DNA from: CAYNFT01 sp964396535
GTDB taxonomy: Bacteria; Chloroflexota; Dehalococcoidia; Dehalococcoidales; UBA2162
NCBI GenBank assembly: GCA_964396535.1
Contig: CAYNFT010000010.1
Coordinates: 1-37,336, forward strand
Length of the DNA stretch: 37,336 nt
Reading direction: 5' to 3'
Part shown: positions 15,560-23,488 of the stretch, one piece after another
How the letters are laid out: each line of letters begins with the position of its first letter
How positions within the stretch are numbered: position 1 is the stretch's first letter
Translations under genes and position numbers: made by a program
The notes under the pieces: generated by a model
What the model saw: the letters and a program-made list of their open reading frames with translations, nothing else
Databases searched by the model: none
What the model was told of the DNA's origin: nothing

Positions 15560-15588
15560 AGTATCACTCTACGTAGATTATTTATCAA
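15560..15588 (-). promoter_or_regulatory. Promoter of folP operon, leaderless geometry
   Basis: TTGATA (15588-15583, five of six) and GATACT (15565-15560) with a 17-bp spacer on the minus strand. Six bases separate the -10 from the GTG start codon, so the transcript should start at or next to that codon. The -35 overlaps the outer end of repeat copy C by two bases. Confidence 0.6.
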
Positions 15589-15796
15589 CCTCACCCCACT
15601 AATTTTTATAACCCCATCCCCCTTTATCCCCCTTCCCCTTATCAAGGGGAAGGGGGAAGATTTGTTGAAGAGGGGCGTCGCCCCTCTTCAACTCCCCACA
15701 GTTGTTTTTTGAGGGGCTAGCACCCCTCTTTAACTCTCCTTTGGTATTCACTCCTTAAAAGGGAGAGGGATAAAGGGTAAGGGGTTGGTACACAGC
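15587..15796. repeat. Palindromic repeat element, copy C
   Basis: The best preserved copy. The left end (15587-15613) is shared with 11989-12015; then come ACCCCATCCCCC, a perfect 13-bp hairpin (15628-15640 with 15644-15656, CCCCCTTCCCCTT arm) and a second 13-bp hairpin with one-base loop (15665-15677 with 15679-15691, arm TTGAAGAGGGGCG). A third GAGGGGCT/AGCACCCCTC stem follows, and the right end (GATAAAGGGTAAGGGGTTGG) is an inverted version of the left end. It occupies most of the 340-base gap between folP and the HIT gene. Confidence 0.8.
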
Positions 15797-15894
15797 TTCA
15801 CTCCACGGGTAGGTTGCCCGCATAGTAGACGTTATGATACCATTTTTCATATCTGTATCTAAAAGAATAGAGAAGGAAAATAGAGGAGGGGGAA

Positions 15895-16239
15895 ATGGCT
15901 GATTGTGTTTTCTGTAAGATTGTTGCTGGTGAAATACCTGCCGATATCCTTTACCAGGACGAGGGATTTATTGCCTTTCGTGACATTAATCCTCTGGCAC
16001 CCACACATATCCTTATTATTCCCAGGAAACATGTTCCTTCTCTTGCTGAGCTATCTGAAGCTGAGTCATCACTAATAGGAGACATGGTAAAAACGGCTAA
16101 TCAACTGGCAAAAAGTGAGAGGATTGCTGAAGATGGGTATCGTCTGGTGATAAACTGCGGTAGGCAGGGCGGACAGCTGGTGCCCCATCTCCATATGCAT
16201 CTTCTCGGTGGTCGCCAGCTCTCGGATACGCTGGGCTGA
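15895..16239 (+). CDS. HIT family protein (HINT-like)
   Basis: A 114-residue histidine-triad nucleotide hydrolase, probably a purine nucleoside phosphoramidase like HINT. CVFCKIVAGEIPA at residues 4-16 and FRDINPLAPTHILIIPRKHV precede the triad GGQLVPHLHMHLLGGR (HLHMH, about 98-102), in which the central His is the nucleophile. Length is typical of bacterial HinT. RBS GGAGGGGG precedes the ATG. It is followed in the same direction by an MFS gene, 87 bases away, with no obvious functional link. Confidence 0.93.
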   Translation: MADCVFCKIVAGEIPADILYQDEGFIAFRDINPLAPTHILIIPRKHVPSLAELSEAESSLIGDMVKTANQLAKSERIAEDGYRLVINCGRQGGQLVPHLHMHLLGGRQLSDTLG

Positions 16240-16326
16240 ATGTCCAGGAGCGTATAAATACTATTATGGTTGTGTACTCTTTACCGCCGTAATCTGATTA
16301 AGCTCAAATTGAACACTAGGTTTGGA

Positions 16327-17610
16327 ATGATAACAAAAGCGCACCTGTTCTATGGTTGGTGGATAGTAGTAGCCGGCTTCTTAATCGTCGCCTATGGCAC
16401 GGGAGCCGATGAATATATGTCGAGCCAACTGCCTGACCTGCTTAAAGAATTTGGCGGCTCAGCAATAACATTGGGAGCGGCCATTAGTATACATCGCCTT
16501 TCGGGTAGTATCGCTTTGTTAGCCATAGGGCCTCTCATCGACAGATTTGGACCAAGGAAACTTATGCTCATTGGTATTCCCCTGGCCGGCATCGGCTTCT
16601 TATGCCTGAGTTTTGTAAACAATGTGCTTACGCTTGATATCGTTCTGGGAGCGCTGCTGGGGCTAGGAATTAGTGCCGGCTTCCTTCTGCCCGTGCAAAC
16701 GGCGACGGCAAACTGGTTCATCAGGAGAAGGTCCGCAGCCCTGGCCATCGTCTGTGTAGCCGCTGTCCTCGGTGAGGCGATAACGTCCATATTAGGGGAG
16801 CGGATTACGGATGGATTTGACTGGCGAGGTATGTTCTTGGGGCTGGGGGTGGTGATGCTGGCGATTTGCATCCCGCTGGCTTTTATCATCAGGCACAGGC
16901 CAGAACAGTCTGGTTATCTGCCTGATGGAGAGCTATCAGTGAAAGAGGAAACCAGTGGGCCAGGAAACGAACAGGGGAATCATATTGCGGAAATTAACTT
17001 CACGTTATGGCAAGCTATGAGAAGCAGGACCTTCTGGATGCTAGCCATCGCTACGGCTCTGGTAAGCGGGACAGGGGTGATGGCAACAGCATACAGGATG
17101 TTTTTCTTAATTGACAGGGGATTTACTCAAGCAGATATTGCAGAGATTTTCCGCATCGCGCCTCTGATGGGGTTGGCAGGGGTATTGCTCTTTGGCTATC
17201 TGGGTGATGTCTTTCCAAAACGTTATCTCCTCGCTGTTGCCATTGCCTTAAAGAGTGCTAGCGTAGTTATCTTAATGACCACCGGAAGCATTGTTCAGGT
17301 TTATATATATACCCTGGTCTATGGTCTGGGCTCAGGGATGGTGCCTCTTATCCTTGCTATAAGAGCAGACTACTTCGGACGAAGGGCCTTCGCCACCATC
17401 ACCGTAGCTATGATGTTCATTAGCGGACTGATAAGTAGCCCTCTATCGATGCCCTGGCCTTTTCTGGCTGGCTGGATAATAGACGTCACCGGGAGTTTTC
17501 AGCTTGTATTTGTGCTATCGATGTTGATAGGTTTCATACCAGCCGTGGTGTTCTTCTACGCCAGACCTCCTAAACCGCCCCAGAGCGTTTTGCCTCTAAC
17601 TGAATCCTAG
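16327..17610 (+). CDS. MFS transporter, MCT/oxalate-carrier-like
   Basis: A 427-residue carrier with about 12 hydrophobic segments in two halves. It opens with the FYGWWIVVAGF motif common in monocarboxylate and oxalate/formate-type MFS carriers. The loop 2-3 motif reads GPLIDRFGPRKLMLIG and the equivalent in the second half is GYLGDVFPKRYLL. A polar central loop (about 195-225) separates the halves. I choose the ATG at 16327, in line with the family N-terminus; a TTG 19 codons upstream is unlikely. Substrate is unknown, possibly an organic anion. It is convergent with a second MFS gene of the same subfamily; the 67-base gap holds nothing notable. Confidence 0.87.
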   Translation: MITKAHLFYGWWIVVAGFLIVAYGTGADEYMSSQLPDLLKEFGGSAITLGAAISIHRLSGSIALLAIGPLIDRFGPRKLMLIGIPLAGIGFLCLSFVNNVLTLDIVLGALLGLGISAGFLLPVQTATANWFIRRRSAALAIVCVAAVLGEAITSILGERITDGFDWRGMFLGLGVVMLAICIPLAFIIRHRPEQSGYLPDGELSVKEETSGPGNEQGNHIAEINFTLWQAMRSRTFWMLAIATALVSGTGVMATAYRMFFLIDRGFTQADIAEIFRIAPLMGLAGVLLFGYLGDVFPKRYLLAVAIALKSASVVILMTTGSIVQVYIYTLVYGLGSGMVPLILAIRADYFGRRAFATITVAMMFISGLISSPLSMPWPFLAGWIIDVTGSFQLVFVLSMLIGFIPAVVFFYARPPKPPQSVLPLTES

Positions 17611-17677
17611 CCTTCAAGGTGCCTTATACCCTGGACTGAGGACAGGCTTTGGGTTGGAGTTACCAGAATGGCTGCTA

Positions 17678-19015
17678 TCATGGCGTTATCTCAGTGGCTG
17701 TGGCGTAGCGGTGGGCCTTAGGAGGCTGCACTATTCCCATGATAACTGCTGAAATAGCGAATAAAATAATAATCGCCACGAATGCCGGATGGTATGAGCC
17801 TAGAACGTCAAAGACAGCGTTCATGGCAATTGGCCCGGAGGCTCCGAAACCAAAGGCTACCAGAAAGGCCAGCGAGCGAACCATGCCAAGGCTCAAGCGA
17901 CCAAAATAGTTAGCCCAGATAACCTCCTGGATGATATTGATGCCGGAAATCCCAAATCCATATAGCGATACGGCCAACCAGAGAAAGACCGGGCGTTCGG
18001 CTGAGATAAGGAGAAATACTGCTATACCTTGAATCACGAAGGGCAGGACACGGACGTAGGTTCGATTGGCACGCTCGGCAAGGAATCCCATAAGTGGTAG
18101 TGATGTTATCTGCATGACAGCACGGAAGGTCATTACCGATGCCAGCATGGCTTCACTGTAGTCCAAATCCTGAATATAGGGAGCCAGGCTGATGTTGATG
18201 CCCTGGAAAGCCATACTATTGACACCAAGTGCGGCGGTTAGCAGCCAGAAGCTTCCAGTTTTCAAGACTTCCCGGCGGCTCCATATCGGTTCTGGTTCTA
18301 AAGTCACTTCACTAATGGGGTGCTCCTGCTCATCCTGAAGAGTTCTCGCTTCGGTGGGGCTTGGTTCGATTCCATCCGGGTGTAGCCCCATATCTTCTGG
18401 CCGGCGGCGCATGAGAAGAATTGACGGAAGCAGGACGGCTATCCAGCTAAAGATGGCGAAGATAACGAACATCGTCCGCCAGCCAGAGGCAGCGATAACA
18501 AACACGGTGGTGGGTACGAAGATTATGTTACTCAGATTGCTCCCGATGCGACTGATGGCAATAGCCCGACCTCGCTTCTGGATGAACCAATTGTTGATGG
18601 CGACACTGGTTACTAGGTTTCCCATTAGGGTAAAGCCGACGGCTACTATGATTCCCCGCAGCAGGTAAAACTGCCAGAGAGTATTGACCTGGGTTGCTCC
18701 AAGCATGGCAAGACCGACAATAATGGCTCCGATGGGCATTAACACTCGGGGTCCGTGCCGGTCGATAATCGGGCCTATTACAGGTGCAATCACTGCCTCG
18801 ACCACACGGGCGATGCTCTGGACAGCCGCTATGGCACTGCGGCTCCAGCCAAATTCCTGTTGGAGGGGTTTAAAAAAGAAGCCTAGTAGGGATGTGAAGT
18901 GCTGGGCATAGGAGAGCTGCGATAGGAAGGTAGCTGCAACAATGTTCCAACCATAAAAATAACGGGGTTTCTTCCCCGCTGTGGTTTTCACTTCGTTTAC
19001 TTCATCTGGAGGCAT
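17678..19015 (-). CDS. MFS transporter, MCT-like
   Basis: A 445-residue carrier of the same MFS branch as its convergent neighbour. After a hydrophilic N-terminal tail of about 20 residues comes YFYGWNIVAATFLSQ, then GPIIDRHGPRVLMPIG as loop motif A and GFLAERANRTYVRVL in the second half. A long charged central loop (about 200-245, Glu-rich) separates the six-helix halves. AGGAAAGAAAAG-like purines precede the ATG at 19015. Substrate is unknown. It ends 67 bases from the convergent gene and lies 20 bases downstream of the Nudix gene, so it may be read through from the nadK operon. Confidence 0.86.
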   Translation of the reverse strand: MPPDEVNEVKTTAGKKPRYFYGWNIVAATFLSQLSYAQHFTSLLGFFFKPLQQEFGWSRSAIAAVQSIARVVEAVIAPVIGPIIDRHGPRVLMPIGAIIVGLAMLGATQVNTLWQFYLLRGIIVAVGFTLMGNLVTSVAINNWFIQKRGRAIAISRIGSNLSNIIFVPTTVFVIAASGWRTMFVIFAIFSWIAVLLPSILLMRRRPEDMGLHPDGIEPSPTEARTLQDEQEHPISEVTLEPEPIWSRREVLKTGSFWLLTAALGVNSMAFQGINISLAPYIQDLDYSEAMLASVMTFRAVMQITSLPLMGFLAERANRTYVRVLPFVIQGIAVFLLISAERPVFLWLAVSLYGFGISGINIIQEVIWANYFGRLSLGMVRSLAFLVAFGFGASGPIAMNAVFDVLGSYHPAFVAIIILFAISAVIMGIVQPPKAHRYATATEITP

Positions 19016-19035
19016 GAGGGCTTCTTTTCTTTTCT

Positions 19036-19572
19036 TCAGTGTGCTTTCTTATATTCTAAGAAGGTAAGTAATCCGGCAATGCTCTTGGCATCACAGATGC
19101 TGCCCGAAGCAATAAGACCGGGAATTTCTGTAATTGGTACTCGTACCAGCCTGATACTTTCAGTGTCTTCGGCATAGAGCTGGCTGGGAGTAAGGTCGGT
19201 GGCGAGATAGAGGTAGAGGTACTCAGTGCAGTAGCCGGGTGAAGAGTAGAAGCCGCCTAGTCTTTCGATTTTTCTGGGCAGGTAGCCGGTTTCTTCCTGC
19301 ATCTCACGGCGTACCGCAGCTGCCGGGTCTTCTCCGGTGTCGATGCCACCGGCAGGTATCTCCAGCAGCTCCTTTTCCACCGGATGGCGGAATTGATTGA
19401 CCAGCAGCACATTATCATCGGCATCAGTAGCTACAATAGCCACACAATCACTGTGCTCCACAATTTCTCTGGTGGTTTCCCGGCCGCTGGGCATTTGCAC
19501 AGTATCAACTCGTAGCTTTACGGCTCGCCCGTCATAGATTGATTGGCTGGATAGTATCTTTTCCTCGGTCAA
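19036..19572 (-). CDS. Nudix hydrolase, ADP-ribose pyrophosphatase-like
   Basis: A 178-residue Nudix protein similar to ADP-ribose pyrophosphatases (NudF/YqkG). The N-terminal strand SSQSIYDGRAVKLRVDTVQM, the conserved FRHPVEKELLEIPAGGIDTG and the Nudix helix AVRREMQEETGY (about 95-106) are clear, followed by GGFYSSPGYCTEYLYLYLA with the conserved SPG. The start is TTG at 19572 with GAGG six bases upstream, one base after the stop of the GNAT gene. It is the third gene of a nadK-GNAT-Nudix set; ADP-ribose cleavage would fit an NAD theme. Confidence 0.9.
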   Translation of the reverse strand: MTEEKILSSQSIYDGRAVKLRVDTVQMPSGRETTREIVEHSDCVAIVATDADDNVLLVNQFRHPVEKELLEIPAGGIDTGEDPAAAVRREMQEETGYLPRKIERLGGFYSSPGYCTEYLYLYLATDLTPSQLYAEDTESIRLVRVPITEIPGLIASGSICDAKSIAGLLTFLEYKKAH

Positions 19573-19573
19573 G

Positions 19574-20041
19574 TTAAGCCTCTACCTCTAAGTGGTTGAT
19601 AAGTGCAATCTCATCACAGTTGGGGAATTTAGGACAGCGATAACACTCGCTCCAGACCTTCTGTGGTAGCTCCATTTTGTCTAGTTGAGAAAAGCCAAAT
19701 CTCTTGAAGAAGCCTGGTTGGTAGGTCAGGCAGAAGACGGTGGCAATACCAAGCTCTCTGGCTTCGTCGAGGCAGGCTTCTATCAGTTGGTTGCCTATTC
19801 CCTGTCTCTGTCTATCCTCAGCCACAGCCACCGACTTAATCTCGGCTAAGTCTGACCAAGAGATGTGTAGCGCCGCACAGGCAATCAGCCGCTCACCCTC
19901 CTTAAAGATAAAGTAATCCCTGATATTTTCATATATTTCACTCAAGGAGCGGGGCAGCATCTCACCCTTATCAGCAAAGTAATTAATTAACTTGTGCATC
20001 TGGGTGGCATCATTGATTTTGGCTTTTTTTACCGATTTCAA
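19574..20041 (-). CDS. GNAT acetyltransferase, short ArgA/NAGS-like
   Basis: A GNAT-fold acetyltransferase of about 155 residues. The acetyl-CoA-binding motif A is AEIKSVAVAEDRQRQGIGNQ. The C-terminal FFKRFGFSQLDKMELPQKVW then ECYRCPKFPNCDEIALI, with three cysteines, resembles the stand-alone N-acetylglutamate synthase type of arginine synthesis. I choose the TTG at 20041: it follows GGAAAG, starts one base after the nadK stop, and puts the GNAT domain at the N-terminus. An ATG at 20080, 13 codons upstream and overlapping nadK, is the alternative. No other arginine genes are visible, so the substrate remains an inference. Confidence 0.8.
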   Translation of the reverse strand: MKSVKKAKINDATQMHKLINYFADKGEMLPRSLSEIYENIRDYFIFKEGERLIACAALHISWSDLAEIKSVAVAEDRQRQGIGNQLIEACLDEARELGIATVFCLTYQPGFFKRFGFSQLDKMELPQKVWSECYRCPKFPNCDEIALINHLEVEA

Positions 20042-20042
20042 T

Positions 20043-20882
20043 TTACTGCTTTCCTTTAAATCTTTGTTCCAGGGAACCATAGAAAGAGATCTCCGGGTGA
20101 ATTCTCAAAAAGCGAACGGTATTTGAGCTGTGCCTTACCGTAATAACTTCCCCGCCTGATAGGGGCGCATTTATATAACCATCAACGCTTAATGTCGCCG
20201 AATGGGTGGTGGCAAGGCGCAATTTAACCACTGCTGTAGATGGCAATACTACCGTATAAGCTGAACTAAGATGGGGTGTTATCGGTAACAGCAAGAGTTC
20301 TTTGGCCTGCGGGTATAGAACAGGACCACCGGCTGCCAGTGCATAACCGGTGCTGCCGGTGGCTGTGGCTACAATTACTCCGTCAGCCTTGTAGGTGGTC
20401 AGTGGCTCATCATCAATACTGGCTTCAACGTAGATTACCCGTGCTACTGCCCCCCGCGCTACCACCACATCGTTCAAGGCATAAAACTTCTGGGGCGACT
20501 TGTGTTCCTCATCCGCGGGAGAAAGCTCTGCCTCAAGCAGGGAGCGCTCGTCAATCCAGCCCTTCCCGGCCAGCAATGCGTTTAGCTTTTCCTCAACCTC
20601 ATCAACACTGAGCTCTGTCATAAATCCCAGATTCCCCAGGTTTATGCCGGTAATAGGAGTTGCTTCAGGAACTACTGCCTGAGCTGCCCGCAGAATGGTC
20701 CCATCGCCACCGATACTGAGAATTAAATCGGTGCCGTTTACTTGAGCCCTGGCGACCTCTCCCTCCCAGGCAGAACATAGCCAGATAGAAAGGTCTTTAG
20801 CGCTAAGAGACTCTTCCAGTTTCTTAGCCAGGGTATAGGCAGCCTCTTTCATTGGATGGTAAAGAATGCCAACTCTTTTCAT
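20043..20882 (-). CDS. nadK: NAD kinase
   Basis: NAD kinase phosphorylates NAD to NADP. From the ATG at 20882 the protein has 279 residues, a normal length. Motifs include GILYHP at the start, LSIGGDGTILRAAQ with GGDGT at 58-62, the family GINLGNLGFMTE, NDVVVARG and the nucleotide-binding DGVIVATATGSTGYALAAGG. An in-frame start 27 codons upstream adds a non-conserved tail and is rejected. No Shine-Dalgarno precedes the ATG; a TATTGT seven bases further up could make the mRNA leaderless, but the -35 is poor. It heads nadK-GNAT-Nudix, joined by one-base gaps. Confidence 0.95.
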   Translation of the reverse strand: MKRVGILYHPMKEAAYTLAKKLEESLSAKDLSIWLCSAWEGEVARAQVNGTDLILSIGGDGTILRAAQAVVPEATPITGINLGNLGFMTELSVDEVEEKLNALLAGKGWIDERSLLEAELSPADEEHKSPQKFYALNDVVVARGAVARVIYVEASIDDEPLTTYKADGVIVATATGSTGYALAAGGPVLYPQAKELLLLPITPHLSSAYTVVLPSTAVVKLRLATTHSATLSVDGYINAPLSGGEVITVRHSSNTVRFLRIHPEISFYGSLEQRFKGKQ

Positions 20883-20997
20883 CGTGTAAACAATAAATTT
20901 AAAATTAATATTGAGGGCAAATGAATTGTAGCCTCGATAAGCTAAAGTAATTATAGCTCTCAATACAGATATTAGTAAAGTCAGGCTAAATCCTTAC

Positions 20998-21027
20998 TTG
21001 ACCCTCACTCTCATTTAGCGGTAATCT
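20998..21027 (+). promoter_or_regulatory. Weak promoter candidate for the PK-C gene
   Basis: TTGACC (20998-21003) and TAATCT (21022-21027) with an 18-bp spacer. The -10 is poor, so confidence is low. It would give a leader of about 45 bases containing AAGGAGG. Confidence 0.3.
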
Positions 21028-21079
21028 ATTAGATAGTCCTTGGAAATAAGTATTATAAGGAGGTTCTGAAACAATAATT

Positions 21080-21643
21080 ATGGAACTACAAACAGTCTAT
21101 TTTGACAATGCCGGCGAAGAAAATGCTGATGAAGTGCTCCGTATTGCCAAACAGCGGGCAAAGGATCTGGGCATCAAGACTGTAGTGGTGGCGTCCACTC
21201 GCGGAGATACTGCAGTCAAGGCAGTAGACGTTTTTAAGGGGATGAAAGTGGTTGTGGTGAGCCACGCTACCGGCATGAGAGAGCCCAATTTTCAGGAATT
21301 GACTGAGGAAAACAGGCAGAAGATAGAGAGTAAGGGTGGGATAATACTTACCACCGCGCATGCTTTTACCGGAATAGGAGGAGCCATGCGCAAGAAATTC
21401 AACATGCATCTCCTTGGCGACGTAATAGCCAGCACGTTACGCGTCTTCGGGCAGGGCACGAAGGTCGTCTGTGAAATTACTCTCATGGCGGCTGATGCCG
21501 GCCTGGTGCGCACTGATGAGGATGCTATCGTCATAGCGGGCACCGGTCGCGGCGCTGATACCGCAGTAGTGCTCAGACCGGTCAATTCTTCGGACTTCTT
21601 CGACCTCAAGATTAAGGAAATCCTCTGTAAGCCACATTTTTAA
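21080..21643 (+). CDS. Stand-alone pyruvate kinase C-terminal-like domain protein
   Basis: A 187-residue protein resembling the alpha/beta C-terminal (allosteric) domain of pyruvate kinase without the catalytic barrel. Visible are VLRIAKQRAKDLGIKTVVVA followed by STRGDTA, VVVVSHATGM and the later VCEITLMAADAGLV and AIVIAGTGRGADTAVVLRP. In pyruvate kinases this domain binds an effector phosphate; stand-alone versions are uncharacterised. The fold assignment comes from motif order, not from a search. RBS AAGGAGG lies upstream of the ATG. The gene ends before a GC-rich hairpin. Confidence 0.8.
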   Translation: MELQTVYFDNAGEENADEVLRIAKQRAKDLGIKTVVVASTRGDTAVKAVDVFKGMKVVVVSHATGMREPNFQELTEENRQKIESKGGIILTTAHAFTGIGGAMRKKFNMHLLGDVIASTLRVFGQGTKVVCEITLMAADAGLVRTDEDAIVIAGTGRGADTAVVLRPVNSSDFFDLKIKEILCKPHF

Positions 21644-21679
21644 TAGACTGTCTATTTAAAGGAGAGGGAGTGTAAGCAG

Positions 21680-21702
21680 GAGAGGGGCGAAGCCCCTCTC
21701 TT
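21680..21702 (+). terminator. GC-rich hairpin, repeat-derived terminator
   Basis: GAGAGGGGC/GCCCCTCTC with a GAA loop, followed by TTCATG. The sequence matches the GAGGGGCGAAGCCCCTC hairpin of the dispersed repeats, so it seems to be a minimal copy sitting after the PK-C gene. Confidence 0.55.
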
Positions 21703-21718
21703 CATGCTAATGACATTA

Positions 21719-21748
21719 TTGCACTGCACTATCGCCAGCACCTATAAT
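21719..21748 (+). promoter_or_regulatory. Promoter for moaB-moeA
   Basis: TTGCAC (21719-21724) and a perfect TATAAT (21743-21748) with an 18-bp spacer. The short leader contains GGAAAGG before the moaB ATG at 21772. Confidence 0.55.
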
Positions 21749-21771
21749 AGCCTTGGAAAGGTGGAAAGGTA

Positions 21772-22275
21772 ATGAGCTATCAAGAGCACAAAAAAGAAGC
21801 ACCCCAGAGTGTGAACTGTGCCGTTCTCACTATCTCTGATAGTCGAACAGAGCAGAGCGATGAATCGGGCAAGCTGCTCAAGCAAAAGCTCAGTGATAGC
21901 GGGCACCGGGTAATAGCTTACGCTATTTTGAAAAATGATTCGGAGTCTGTTAAGCAGAAGATAAGTGAACTACTGGGGCAGGAGGAAGTTCAGGTCATCA
22001 TTACCTGTGGTGGCACCGGAGTGGGCCACCGTGATATTACCGTGGAAACAGTGTCCTCGATTCTGGAGAAGAAGCTGGATGGCTTTGGTGAGCTTTTTCG
22101 GTCCCTATCGTATCAGGAGATAGGCACCGCCAGTATTATGAGCCGGGCTATTGCCGGGGCGGTTGGGGGGAAGGTTATTATCTGTCTTCCCGGCTCGCTG
22201 GGGGCGGCAAAGCTGGCGATAGACAAGATTATTTTACCTGAAATAGGACACATGGTCAGGGAGGCAACAAGATGA
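21772..22275 (+). CDS. moaB: Molybdopterin adenylyltransferase-like MoaB/Mog
   Basis: A 167-residue MoaB/Mog-family protein, which adenylylates molybdopterin before metal insertion. NCAVLTISDSRTEQSDESGK at about 16-35, VQVIITCGGTGVGHRDITVE with the conserved GGTG and catalytic-type Asp (about 84-100), SYQEIGTASIMSRAIAG and CLPGSLGAAKLAID are family motifs. Overlapping moeA by four bases (ATGA) shows they are coupled, and MoeA acts on the adenylylated product. Mog rather than MoaB function is likely if no other Mog is encoded; not decidable here. Confidence 0.92.
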   Translation: MSYQEHKKEAPQSVNCAVLTISDSRTEQSDESGKLLKQKLSDSGHRVIAYAILKNDSESVKQKISELLGQEEVQVIITCGGTGVGHRDITVETVSSILEKKLDGFGELFRSLSYQEIGTASIMSRAIAGAVGGKVIICLPGSLGAAKLAIDKIILPEIGHMVREATR

Positions 22276-23477
22276 AACCTTTTGGAGCCCTTCTTTCCTT
22301 TGAGGAAGCAAAGAGGGTTGTCGAGGCAAACATAAGACCAGTAACCAGGGTGGAGGCGGTCAACATTGATGATGCTGCGGGGAGAGTTCTGGCGGAGGAA
22401 ATTGTGGCTACTCATAGCACACCTCCCTTTAACAGGGCGGCTATGGACGGCTACGCCGTCAAGGCAAAAGATACCTTCGGTTCTGGACAATTCAATCCCA
22501 ATATACTTGAGCTGGTTGGTGAGATTCATGCCGGTGAGACACCGAAGGAAAAGGTAGGTGCCGGGCAGTGTATCCAGATTGCTACCGGAGCAATGATGCC
22601 CAGAGGTGCCGATGCTGTGGTGATGGTCGAGGATACCGATGCGGAAGATGGCAGAGTAAAGGTGTTCAAGGCGACCTATCCAAAAGCCAACGTGGCTAAG
22701 AAAGGGGAGGACATTAAGGCAGGGGAGTCTGTTCTGAGTCAGGGCGCTATACTGGATGCCGGGAACATAGGGATACTTGCCTCACAGGGAATAAACCAGG
22801 TTAAAGTCTATGAAAAACCGAGGGTGGCTGTCCTGCCTTCAGGGGAGGAGGTAGCTGAGCTTGGTAAAAAGTTAAGGCAGGGACAGGTTTACGATATTAA
22901 CTCCCACACCGTTGCCTCGGTGGTAAAGGAAAATGGCGGCATTCCTATTAGTTTTGGAATCGTTGGCGATACCCACCAGGATATCAGGTCTAAGGTTACC
23001 GAAGCCTTGAAGAACGACTTAGTGGTTATTTCAGGAGGCTCTTCGGTAGGGGAGAGGGACCTGTTAGTTGACGTTATTCAGGACTGGGGTGAGGTTCTTT
23101 TTCATGGGGTCCAGGTTAAGCCCGGGAAACCGACTCTTTTTGCCATGTTAGAGGGTAAGCCGCTCTTCGGAATGCCCGGCTATCCCACCTCCTGTCTGAT
23201 TAATACCTACCTGTTCCTTTTGCCGGCGGTACGAAAGATGGCTAACCTGCCACCGAAGAAAGCAGAAACGGTTGAAGTCAGACTTAGCCGAAGAGTTCCC
23301 GGCAGCGTGGGCAGGAAGCAGTTTTTAACTGTGAAGATTGAGGGGGGCGAGGCGGTTCCAGTGTTCAAGGAATCGGGGGCAATAACCAGTATCGCCCGTG
23401 CGGATGGCTACATAGAGATAGAGCAGAATGTAGATATTCTGGAGAAGGGCGAGCCGGTTACAGTGACCTTGTTCTAA
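22272..23477 (+). CDS. moeA: Molybdopterin molybdotransferase MoeA
   Basis: MoeA inserts molybdate or tungstate into adenylylated molybdopterin. The 401 residues have the normal domain order: N-terminal SFEEAKRVVEANI, HSTPPFNRAAMDGYAVKAKD (about 55-74), VGEIHAGETP, CIQIATGAMMPRGADAVVMV with EDT, then the MoaB-like domain with SGEEV, DINSHT, LVVISGGSSVGERD and KPLFGMPGYPTSCL, and a C-terminal beta domain from about residue 330. The gene is coupled to moaB. It is followed by a repeat block. Whether it prefers W or Mo cannot be seen. Confidence 0.96.
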   Translation: MKPFGALLSFEEAKRVVEANIRPVTRVEAVNIDDAAGRVLAEEIVATHSTPPFNRAAMDGYAVKAKDTFGSGQFNPNILELVGEIHAGETPKEKVGAGQCIQIATGAMMPRGADAVVMVEDTDAEDGRVKVFKATYPKANVAKKGEDIKAGESVLSQGAILDAGNIGILASQGINQVKVYEKPRVAVLPSGEEVAELGKKLRQGQVYDINSHTVASVVKENGGIPISFGIVGDTHQDIRSKVTEALKNDLVVISGGSSVGERDLLVDVIQDWGEVLFHGVQVKPGKPTLFAMLEGKPLFGMPGYPTSCLINTYLFLLPAVRKMANLPPKKAETVEVRLSRRVPGSVGRKQFLTVKIEGGEAVPVFKESGAITSIARADGYIEIEQNVDILEKGEPVTVTLF

Positions 23478-23488
23478 TTATGATTTTG

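Noticed and set aside
17611..17677. Terminator between the two convergent MFS genes
   Set aside because: No stem of convincing length could be found in this gap.
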